From Campylobacterales bacterium (GTDB taxonomy: Bacteria > Campylobacterota > Campylobacteria > Campylobacterales > QNZT01), in the NCBI GenBank assembly GCA_027055005.1, contig JALUNR010000166.1, positions 1 through 7,573 of the forward strand: a stretch of DNA of 7,573 bases, given 5' to 3'. The notes beneath the pieces are model-generated. The model worked only from the letters and a program-made list of their open reading frames with translations, did no database searches and was not told the DNA's origin. A program made the position numbers and the translations under genes. The number at the start of each line of letters is the position of its first letter. Positions within the stretch are counted from its first letter, which is position 1. Shown here in pieces: positions 1-6,352 of the stretch.

Positions 1-1
1 T

Positions 2-1576
2 GATGCTAGTAAATTTATTGATGAGGATTTGACTTTTTTATATGCTACAAATACAAATAAACAAAATTTTTTAGATAATCTACCATCAAATTGTGATGTA
101 ATTGGTAGTTTTTGTAATGACTTTATCATAATAAATAAAGAGATAAAAGAGTCTGGATTTGTTATGTTAAAGTTTAAAAATTCTTTTGATTTTTCTATAA
201 AAATAGCAGATTATATAGAACCAGTAGGAAGAGAGTTAAAGATAACACAATCTTTTGATTTTGAGATAGAAAAGATAGAAGAGTTTAGCATAAAAGAGTT
301 TTATACTCATTATTTAACAAAAGAGTTTTCCTATGATTTGAAAAATGCAAGTAAAATATTTCCTCTACTTATAAAAGATAATAAAAAATATAGAGCAAGT
401 TTGATACATACTTATAAAAATAACAAAGCGATAATTGATTATCCTATAAAAGATGGCGATACAGTAAGGCTTGGCTTTTCAAATACATCAAAATTTTATG
501 AAATTTATCAAAATATATTAGAAAGCTATGATAAAAAACAGAGTGATTTTTTCTTTTTTATAAGTTCAGTTAGTAGAGAAAAACTTTTTGAAAAAAATGG
601 TTTTGATTTTGATAGTGCAATAGGAATATTTTCAAATAGTGAGTTAGCTGTTATTGATGGAAATATATATAATGCGAATCTTGCAATTATCACTATAAAT
701 ATAAATCAAAACTCAACAAATACTTTAAGATTAAAAAATTATAAAAAATCAACTCTTATAAAAGAAAATCTTGAGGTAGATGCATTATCAAATATTGCTA
801 AAGTATCTTCTTGCGAATTACAAGTGTTAAATGATGATTTACAAAGACAAGTAGCTTTGGAAGTTGAAAAAAATATGAAGAAAGATTCTATTTTGATTCA
901 TCGCTCTCGCTTAGCTCAAATGGGAGAAATGATAAGTTTGATAGCTCATCAGTGGAAACAACCGCTCTCAGCAATAAGTGCTACCTCATCAGGACTTCAA
1001 ATAAAAGCCGAACTTGATAGGTATGATAAAAAATTTTTTATAAATTCATTGAGTAAGATAGAAGATTTTGTAAATCATTTATCAACTACTATTGATGATT
1101 TTTCAAACTTTTTTAAACCTTCCAAATTAAAAAAAGAATTTTATATAAAAGAGGCAATAGAAAAAACATTAAATATTGCTACATACTCTCTAACAAAAAA
1201 TAATGTACATATAAATCTTCATTTAGATAAAAGTATTAAAGTAAAAACATATCAAAATGAACTTATACAAGTACTTTTAAATTTAATAAAAAATGCAGAA
1301 AATATTTTACTGAAAAGAAAAATAAAAAATCCAAAAATATTGATAAAAGTATTTAAAAAAGATGATAAAAAAATTATACAAATAATAGATAATGCAGGTG
1401 GTGTTGAAAAAGATATTATAGATAAGATTTTTGAACCATATTTTTCAACAAAAGCTACAAAAGATTCAACAGGACTTGGACTTTATATGTCAAAGTTTAT
1501 AGTAGAAAACTCTTTAAATGGAAAATTAGAAGTAAAAAATGAAAATAATGGAGCTATTTTTAGTATTATATTTTAA
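2..1576 (+). CDS. FIST-domain sensor histidine kinase, 5'-truncated by window edge
   Basis: Cytosolic two-component sensor kinase; 524 residues are visible. The frame is open to the left edge (DASKFIDED precedes the TTG at 29), so the true start probably lies upstream. The TTG lacks a properly spaced ribosome site. Residues ~10-235 resemble FIST_N plus FIST_C: a hydrophobic strand, then NCDVIGSF near the start; later FFFFISSVSREKLFE and a GFDFDSAIGIFSNSEL segment like the FIST_C end. FIST is a known sensory domain proposed to bind small ligands; the ligand here is unknown. A coiled-coil-like linker (~270-300) leads to the kinase core: H-box LAQMGEMISLIAHQWKQPL with phospho-acceptor His316 (codon 947-949), N-box NLIKNAEN (Asn427/Asn431), G1 DNAGG (Asp463), F-box IFEPYFSTK, and G2 STGLGLYMSK (Gly491/Gly493). 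All key residues look intact. No membrane helix is visible. No response regulator follows, so a partner may lie upstream. The kinase call is firm; the FIST call is fairly firm. Confidence 0.9.
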   Translation, partial: DASKFIDEDLTFLYATNTNKQNFLDNLPSNCDVIGSFCNDFIIINKEIKESGFVMLKFKNSFDFSIKIADYIEPVGRELKITQSFDFEIEKIEEFSIKEFYTHYLTKEFSYDLKNASKIFPLLIKDNKKYRASLIHTYKNNKAIIDYPIKDGDTVRLGFSNTSKFYEIYQNILESYDKKQSDFFFFISSVSREKLFEKNGFDFDSAIGIFSNSELAVIDGNIYNANLAIITININQNSTNTLRLKNYKKSTLIKENLEVDALSNIAKVSSCELQVLNDDLQRQVALEVEKNMKKDSILIHRSRLAQMGEMISLIAHQWKQPLSAISATSSGLQIKAELDRYDKKFFINSLSKIEDFVNHLSTTIDDFSNFFKPSKLKKEFYIKEAIEKTLNIATYSLTKNNVHINLHLDKSIKVKTYQNELIQVLLNLIKNAENILLKRKIKNPKILIKVFKKDDKKIIQIIDNAGGVEKDIIDKIFEPYFSTKATKDSTGLGLYMSKFIVENSLNGKLEVKNENNGAIFSIIF

Positions 1577-1587
1577 AAATAGTTTTT

Positions 1588-1598
1588 TATGATAAAAT
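1588..1598 (+). promoter_or_regulatory. Candidate extended -10 promoter for der
   Basis: TTATGATAAAAT-type sequence in the 48-base gap after the kinase stop. The hexamer TAAAAT (1593-1598) differs from TATAAT at one position and is preceded by TGA, an extended -10 signature. No good -35 is seen; weak -35 conservation is known for Campylobacterota sigma-70 promoters. Transcription would start near 1605, giving a leader of about 20 bases that contains the GAGGAA ribosome site (1615-1620). The call is from pattern alone. Confidence 0.5.
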
Positions 1599-1624
1599 CG
1601 CATCAATAAAATTAGAGGAAAACG

Positions 1625-3010
1625 ATGCAAACAATAGCACTGATAGGAAAGCCAAATGTTGGTAAAAGTTCACTTTTTAATCGACTTGCAAGGGAAAGAA
1701 ATGCGATAACAAGCGATGTAAGTGGAACAACTAGAGATGTAAAAAGAGCTGAAGTTGAGATAAACAATAAAAAAGCTATGCTTGTCGATACTGGTGGGCT
1801 TGATAAATCAAATGAAATGTTCATAGAAGTTCACAAAAAGTCAATAGAGGCTGCAAAAAAGGCTGACATTATCCTTTTTATGGTTGATGGAAAACTTTTG
1901 CCAGATGATGACGATAAAAGGATATTTTATGAGCTTCAAAAGTTAGGAAAAATTATAGCCTTAGTGGTAAATAAGATAGATAATGATTCTCATGAAGAGA
2001 AAATTGGATGGGAGTTTAGCTCATTTGGTGCTAAAAATCTCTTCTTTTTATCAGTTTCTCACAACAGAAATACTAGAAAACTTATAAATTGGCTAGATAA
2101 TAATTTAGATGATGAGCCAGAGATTGAACTAGATTTAAGCGAAGATGAAGATATAAGTTTTGAAGATTTTTTATCACTTGATGAAAAACTAGAAAATGAA
2201 AAAAGCAACACCGAGATAAAAATAGCTATTATAGGAAGAGTAAATGTTGGTAAAAGTTCACTTTTAAATGCACTTTTGGGAGAAGATAGATCCGTAGTTA
2301 GTTCAATAGCTGGAACTACTATCGACCCAATAGATGAAATGATAGTTAGAGATGGTATGCAATATACTTTTGTTGATACAGCAGGAATAAGACGAAGAGG
2401 ACGAATAGAGGGAATAGAAAAATTTGCACTAAACAGAACTCAAAAACAGTTAGAAAATGCAGATTTAGCCCTACTTGTTTTAGATTCATCAGAAGATTTT
2501 AAAGAGTTGGATGAAAGGATAGCTAGTTTTAGTGAAAAAAACAATCTTGCAGTTATCATAGTTTTAAACAAATGGGACAGTGCAAAGTACTCATATGAAG
2601 AAAGCATACAACGAGTAAGAGATAGATTTAAGTTTTTAGCCTTTGCTCCTATTATTACTCTTTCAGCTTTGACAAATAAAAGAGTTCATAAACTATATGA
2701 TTTAATAAATAGAGTATATGCAAATTATACAAGAAGAGTACCAACAGCAAAACTAAACGAACTTATAAAATATGCAAACCAAAAGCATCATTTACCAAGC
2801 GATATGGGAAAACTTGTAAAGATATATTTTTCAACCCAATTTGATATAAAACCACCAAGATTTGCACTTATTATGAATCGACCAAAGGCTCTTCATTTTA
2901 GTTATAAAAGATATCTTATGAACCAAATAAGAAAAGCTTATGACTTTGAGGGAAGTCCCTTGATATTGGAGCCTAAAAAGAAAAAAACTGATGAGGATTT
3001 TGATGAATGA
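1625..3010 (+). CDS. der: Ribosome biogenesis GTPase Der (EngA), double G domain
   Basis: Essential GTPase acting in late 50S subunit assembly; 461 residues, normal for the family. G domain 1: P-loop GKPNVGKSS (8-16), GTTRD (34-38), DTGG (55-58), NKID (116-119). A strongly acidic linker (~161-197) follows. G domain 2: GRVNVGKSS (204-212), GTTID (230-234), DTAG (251-254), NKWD (315-318). The C-terminal KH-like domain (~372-453) contains PPRFALIMNRP and ends in a Lys-rich then Asp/Glu-rich tail. Tandem G domains plus the KH-like domain are diagnostic of Der. The ATG is 6 bases after GAGG (1615-1618) and is followed directly by the first beta strand, so the start is secure. The gene has its own promoter-like box and is followed by an 86-base gap, so it may be monocistronic. 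The two P-loop coding segments share an exact 24-bp direct repeat. Confidence 0.97.
   Translation: MQTIALIGKPNVGKSSLFNRLARERNAITSDVSGTTRDVKRAEVEINNKKAMLVDTGGLDKSNEMFIEVHKKSIEAAKKADIILFMVDGKLLPDDDDKRIFYELQKLGKIIALVVNKIDNDSHEEKIGWEFSSFGAKNLFFLSVSHNRNTRKLINWLDNNLDDEPEIELDLSEDEDISFEDFLSLDEKLENEKSNTEIKIAIIGRVNVGKSSLLNALLGEDRSVVSSIAGTTIDPIDEMIVRDGMQYTFVDTAGIRRRGRIEGIEKFALNRTQKQLENADLALLVLDSSEDFKELDERIASFSEKNNLAVIIVLNKWDSAKYSYEESIQRVRDRFKFLAFAPIITLSALTNKRVHKLYDLINRVYANYTRRVPTAKLNELIKYANQKHHLPSDMGKLVKIYFSTQFDIKPPRFALIMNRPKALHFSYKRYLMNQIRKAYDFEGSPLILEPKKKKTDEDFDE
1654..1677 (+). repeat. Direct repeat copy 1 (24 bp) in der P-loop 1
   Basis: This stretch is identical base for base to 2242-2265. It encodes the NVGKSSLF part of the first G domain. 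The copies are 588 bp apart, exactly 196 codons, so they are in frame with each other. Shared protein function explains part of the identity, but the synonymous positions are also identical. Confidence 0.9.
2242..2265 (+). repeat. Direct repeat copy 2 (24 bp) in der P-loop 2
   Basis: Second copy of the 24-bp sequence at 1654-1677, encoding NVGKSSLL of the second G domain. Identity breaks immediately after the run of four T. Confidence 0.9.
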
Positions 3011-3036
3011 TGGATAAAAAGTGTTTCCAAGATTTA

Positions 3037-3054
3037 TTAAACTTTATAGTTTAA
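3037..3054. promoter_or_regulatory. Perfect 7+7 inverted repeat in der/leuS-operon gap
   Basis: TTAAACT, loop TTAT, AGTTTAA. Six of the seven pairs are A-T, so an RNA hairpin would be weak, and no T-run follows; a normal intrinsic terminator is therefore doubtful. The repeat sits about 10 bases upstream of the GATAAAAT box, where the -35 region would be. That position would suit a binding site for a dimeric regulator. Flanking CCAAG occurs on both sides (3027-3031 and 3055-3059). The structure is seen directly; the function is inferred. Confidence 0.4.
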
Positions 3055-3063
3055 CCAAGTTTC

Positions 3064-3071
3064 GATAAAAT
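3064..3071 (+). promoter_or_regulatory. Candidate -10 box for the DUF6394-leuS-lptE-GGDEF operon
   Basis: GATAAAAT, the same eight bases as the box upstream of der. Hexamer TAAAAT at 3066-3071. Transcription would start near 3078, about 19 bases before the first ATG, with ribosome site AAGGA at 3087-3091. No convincing -35 is seen; the upstream inverted repeat occupies that position. Pattern-based call. Confidence 0.5.
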
Positions 3072-3096
3072 ACCCAAAATTTATAAAAGGATACTT

Positions 3097-3435
3097 ATGA
3101 ATTGGGGTAAAGTTACCTATGTCTTTTTTGCTTTGATGAGTCTTACGACTACTGCTGGGTATTTGTATGACCACAACTCAATAGCACTTTTTATAGCTGC
3201 TAGTATAAATCTTGTTTCTACACTTTTAAAAATCGGTGTTAAAAATATACTCTCAGCAGAGCTTTTTGCTTCATCATTGGTTGCTGATTTGCATTTGATT
3301 CCTGCTTTTTTATATGAAGTTTTAGCAAAAGATCCCCAAGCAGCAGTTGCTATGGCGATAGGTGGAGTTATCGCAAATATTTTTTCAATGAGTTTAGTAT
3401 TGATAGAAGCTAGTAAAACAAAAGAGGATTTTTAA
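3097..3435 (+). CDS. Small integral membrane protein, DUF6394-like, unknown function
   Basis: 112-residue hydrophobic protein without a recognised function. I recall it as resembling DUF6394, a family of Campylobacterota, but no search was possible. Hydrophobic stretches at about 6-24, 28-48 and 82-103 look like membrane helices. The middle part (52-76) is less clearly membrane-spanning and holds Asp64, His66, Pro69 and Glu74. The tail EASKTKEDF is polar. No cleavable signal peptide, lipobox or metal-binding cluster is visible. The ATG is 5 bases after AAGGA (3087-3091), so the start is secure. The stop directly abuts the leuS ATG with no gap, so it is the first gene of the leuS operon and probably translationally coupled to it. 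Whether it acts in envelope biogenesis, as the downstream lptE might hint, is open. Confidence 0.85.
   Translation: MNWGKVTYVFFALMSLTTTAGYLYDHNSIALFIAASINLVSTLLKIGVKNILSAELFASSLVADLHLIPAFLYEVLAKDPQAAVAMAIGGVIANIFSMSLVLIEASKTKEDF
3423..3428 (+). promoter_or_regulatory. leuS ribosome binding site inside the preceding gene
   Basis: AGAGGA lies in the last codons of the small membrane protein gene, 7 bases before the leuS ATG. It supports the ATG at 3436 and couples leuS translation to the upstream gene. Confidence 0.75.
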
Positions 3436-5838
3436 ATGGAATATAAACCAAGCGAGATAGAGAAAAAATGGCAAGAGTTTTGGAAACAAAACAACTCATT
3501 TGAGCCAGAAGAGAGCAAAGATAAAAAGAAAAAATATATCTTAAGTATGTTTCCATATCCAAGTGGAAGAATCCATATGGGACATGTTAGAAACTACTCC
3601 ATCGGTGATGCATTTGCTAGAGAGGCTAGAAAAAAAGGGTTTAATGTACTTCATCCAATAGGTTGGGATAGTTTTGGAATGCCAGCTGAAAATGCGGCTA
3701 TAAAGCATAAACTTCATCCAAAAAAATGGACTTATGAAAATATAGACTATATGAGAGGTGAGTTAGAGTCTTTAGGGTTTAGTTTTTCAAAAAAAAGAGA
3801 GTTTGCTACAAGTGATGAGCTTTATACAAAGTTTGAGCAAGAGTTTTTGATAAAGATGTATGAAAATGGTCTTTTATATCAAAAAAATACAAATGTTAAC
3901 TGGTGTGAGACATGCCATACAGTTTTAGCAAATGAGCAAGTAGTAGAGGGGTGTTGTTGGAGATGTGATAATGAGGTAGCTCAAAAAGATATGCTTTCTT
4001 ATAATATCGCTATAACAAAGTACTCAAAAGAGCTTTTGGATGATCTTAAAAAACTAGAGAATGGTTGGCCAAAACAAGTTTTAACTATGCAAGAAAACTG
4101 GATAGGTAGAAGTGAAGGGCTTAGCTTTAAGTTTAGTTTGAGTGATGATAGTAAAAAACTGCTTGATGGAAAGTTTGATGGATTTGAAGTCTTTACAACC
4201 AGAGCTGATACGATTTATGGAGTAAGTTTTGCTTCTTTGGCAGCTGAGCATGAAATAGTAAAGTATATGATTGAAAATGACCTGCTTGATAGTGAAACAA
4301 AAGAGAAAATTATTTCTATTCAAAATCAAAGTGAAAAAGATAGAAATCAAAGTGAAAAAGAGGGAGTTTCGTTAGGTATAACAGTTATACATCCACTAAC
4401 GGGAAAAGAGGTTCCTGTTTGGGTTGCTAACTTTGTGTTAGCAAGTTACGGAAGTGGGGCTGTTATGGCAGTTCCAGCTCATGATGAGAGAGATAAAGAG
4501 TTTGCTTTAAAGTACAACTTACCTATAAAAGTTGTGATAAATGAAAATGATATTTTATTCGATAGTGGGGAGTTTAGTGGACTAAAAAGTGATGAAGCAA
4601 GAAAAGAAATCATAGAGTATTTTGAAAAAAACTCATTAGGAAAAAAAGAGATTAATTATAAACTTAGAGATTGGGGTATAAGCAGACAGAGATATTGGGG
4701 TGCTCCTATACCATTTGTTAAGTGTGATAACTGTGGTTTAGTTCCAGAAGCAAAAGAAAATCTTCCTGTTACTTTGCCTGAAGATGTAGAGATAACAGGT
4801 GAGGGGAATCCACTAGAAAATCATCCAACTTGGAAATATACTAAATGCCCAAAATGTGGGGGTGATGCAATAAGAGAGACTGATACTATGGATACTTTTG
4901 TTCAAAGTAGTTGGTACTTTTTAAGATATGCTAGTGGAAACTTAGAAGATGAGGCTTTTAGAAAAGAGGATATAGATTACTGGTTAGGGGTTGATCACTA
5001 TATTGGTGGGATTGAGCATGCAATACTTCATCTTTTATATGCTAGATTTTTTACAAAAGCTTTGAGGGATTTGGGATATATTGATATAGATGAACCATTT
5101 GATAAACTTTTAACTCAAGGTATGGTGCTTAAAGATGGTTCAAAAATGAGTAAATCAAAAGGAAATACAGTAGATCCAGATGAGATTATCAAAAAGTATG
5201 GAGCTGATACTGCAAGACTTTTTATTCTTTTTGCTGCACCTCCTACAAAAGAGTTAGAATGGAATGATAGTGCAGTTGAGGGAGCATTTAGATTTATAAA
5301 AAGGTTTGTTGATAGAAGTGAAAATGTTACTTTTAGTAAACTACCAGAAATAAATCATAATAGTTTATCTAAAGAAGAGAAGTTAGCAAGAAGAAAAGTT
5401 TATGAAGCTTTGAAAAAATCAAATGAAGTTTTTGAAAGTACTTATGCTTTCAATACCCTTATTGCCGCATCTATGGAAGCTATGAATGCAATAAATGCAC
5501 AAAAAAATAGTGAAGTTTGGAGTGAAGCTTACTATATACTTACAAATATACTAGAACCTATAATTCCTCATATTTGTTGGGAAATTGCCGATATAAAGTT
5601 TAGTAGAGAGAATTTTAAAACTTTAGAGATCAAAGAGGAAGTTTTTGTTGAAGATAGTATGACTTTAGCCCTTACTGTAAACGGTAAAAAAAGAGCTGAA
5701 ATGGAAGTAGCTAAGAGTTTATCAAAAGATGAGATTTTGAAGCTCTCATGTGAGAAGTTAGAAAAATGGATAGAGGGAAAAAATATTATAAAAGAGATAT
5801 ATGTTCCAAATAAGTTAGTAAATATAGTGGTGAAGTAG
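3436..5838 (+). CDS. leuS: Leucyl-tRNA synthetase
   Basis: Class Ia cytosolic enzyme charging tRNA-Leu with leucine; 800 residues, shorter than the E. coli protein (860). HIGH motif is HMGH (47-50) in FPYPSGRIHMGH; KMSKS at 570-574. One Cys set (157, 160, 173 or 174, 177) and a second set (430, 433, 471, 474) look like zinc-binding knuckles. The CP1 editing domain (roughly 220-415) has TTRADT (254-259, usually TTRPDT) and MAVPAHDERD (344-353) with the conserved Asp350/Asp353, so post-transfer editing looks intact. The segment before KMSKS is short (GMVLKDGSKMSKS), lacking the leucine-specific insertion seen in E. coli. A 21-base tandem duplication lies at 4324-4361. The anticodon-binding and C-terminal domains occupy about 630-800. 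It abuts the upstream membrane gene and is 1 base from lptE. Confidence 0.98.
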   Translation: MEYKPSEIEKKWQEFWKQNNSFEPEESKDKKKKYILSMFPYPSGRIHMGHVRNYSIGDAFAREARKKGFNVLHPIGWDSFGMPAENAAIKHKLHPKKWTYENIDYMRGELESLGFSFSKKREFATSDELYTKFEQEFLIKMYENGLLYQKNTNVNWCETCHTVLANEQVVEGCCWRCDNEVAQKDMLSYNIAITKYSKELLDDLKKLENGWPKQVLTMQENWIGRSEGLSFKFSLSDDSKKLLDGKFDGFEVFTTRADTIYGVSFASLAAEHEIVKYMIENDLLDSETKEKIISIQNQSEKDRNQSEKEGVSLGITVIHPLTGKEVPVWVANFVLASYGSGAVMAVPAHDERDKEFALKYNLPIKVVINENDILFDSGEFSGLKSDEARKEIIEYFEKNSLGKKEINYKLRDWGISRQRYWGAPIPFVKCDNCGLVPEAKENLPVTLPEDVEITGEGNPLENHPTWKYTKCPKCGGDAIRETDTMDTFVQSSWYFLRYASGNLEDEAFRKEDIDYWLGVDHYIGGIEHAILHLLYARFFTKALRDLGYIDIDEPFDKLLTQGMVLKDGSKMSKSKGNTVDPDEIIKKYGADTARLFILFAAPPTKELEWNDSAVEGAFRFIKRFVDRSENVTFSKLPEINHNSLSKEEKLARRKVYEALKKSNEVFESTYAFNTLIAASMEAMNAINAQKNSEVWSEAYYILTNILEPIIPHICWEIADIKFSRENFKTLEIKEEVFVEDSMTLALTVNGKKRAEMEVAKSLSKDEILKLSCEKLEKWIEGKNIIKEIYVPNKLVNIVVK
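4324..4361 (+). repeat. Short in-frame tandem duplication in leuS (period 21 bp)
   Basis: A 17-base unit at 4324-4340 recurs exactly at 4345-4361, a period of 21 bases (7 codons). The protein reads NQSEKDR NQSEKEG, residues 297-310, in the CP1 editing domain just before the conserved HPLTGKEVPVWVANFVL segment. The position suits a tolerated surface helix or loop. Confidence 0.85.
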
Positions 5839-5839
5839 T

Positions 5840-6352
5840 ATGAAAAGAGTTTGGTTTTTAGTTTTAGTTGCAGTACTTTTTACTTCGTGTGGCTATAAAC
5901 CAACGAATATTTATACGAAAAGAGTTTTAGGAAATAGTATATATGTAAAAGTAGATATTTCAAGGGTAGATCCACAAAATAGTGTTTTGATAACAGATGC
6001 TTTAAATCAGGCTGTTATAACAAAATTTAAATCAAAACTAGTTTCAAAAGAAGAAGCCGATGCAAGATTGTATGTCAAACTTGCTAGTGTAAGATTTAAT
6101 CCTATTCAATATGATAGTAATGGATATGTAATAGCTTATAAAACTTTAGTAGTACTTAATACAAAATATGTAGATAAAAAAGGAAATAAAGAAGTTATAA
6201 ATTCAAGTGGAGATTATGATTTTTCTATTGAAGCGAATAGTGTTATCTCGGATAATAAAAGATTTGAAGCTATAAAATTTGCAGCTCTTAAGTCAATAGA
6301 TGAATTGATATCAAAAATTTCAGTAAGAGGTGTATTAGATGACAAAAAATGA
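5840..6352 (+). CDS. lptE: LptE-like LPS-assembly outer membrane lipoprotein
   Basis: 170-residue lipoprotein. The N-terminus MKRVWFLVLVAVLFTSC is a signal peptide with basic start, hydrophobic core and a lipobox ending FTSC, so Cys17 should be lipidated; Phe at -3 is allowed but uncommon. The mature protein starts CGYKP, and the following alternating strand-helix pattern with VYVKVD-like strands fits the LptE fold. LptE is known to plug and assemble the LptD translocon that inserts LPS in the outer membrane. Gene order (next to leuS) agrees with Campylobacter, where I recall the leuS neighbour Cj1090c as LptE-like. Start: ATG one base after the leuS stop; only a weak site (GGTGA, 5829-5833) precedes it, so coupled translation from leuS is likely. 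The call is family-level; LptE sequences diverge strongly. Confidence 0.78.
   Translation: MKRVWFLVLVAVLFTSCGYKPTNIYTKRVLGNSIYVKVDISRVDPQNSVLITDALNQAVITKFKSKLVSKEEADARLYVKLASVRFNPIQYDSNGYVIAYKTLVVLNTKYVDKKGNKEVINSSGDYDFSIEANSVISDNKRFEAIKFAALKSIDELISKISVRGVLDDKK
6325..6330 (+). promoter_or_regulatory. Ribosome binding site fixing the GGDEF gene start
   Basis: AAGAGG, 8 bases before the ATG at 6339, inside the end of lptE. It decides the start of the right-edge gene and places the two genes in a 14-base overlap. Confidence 0.7.

Noticed and set aside
29..31. TTG at 29 as start of the histidine kinase
   Set aside because: The frame continues open to the window edge, the only GAGGA is one base away (too close), and a FIST_N domain would need more residues upstream.
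1571..1590. A-run/T-run after the kinase stop as a terminator
   Set aside because: The possible stem consists only of A-T pairs with a tiny loop and overlaps the presumed der promoter; such pairs are expected by chance in this DNA.
1612..1824. 70-codon minus-strand ORF opposite the start of der
   Set aside because: It lies wholly over the conserved first G domain of der, and its hydrophobic composition follows from the reverse complement of the coding strand.
2100..2215. Acidic stretch in der as a foreign insertion
   Set aside because: Der proteins normally have an acidic linker between the G domains, and base composition and codon use match the rest of the gene.
4081..4350. 89-codon minus-strand ORF opposite leuS
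   Set aside because: It sits inside the conserved editing domain of leuS and shows no recognisable protein features.
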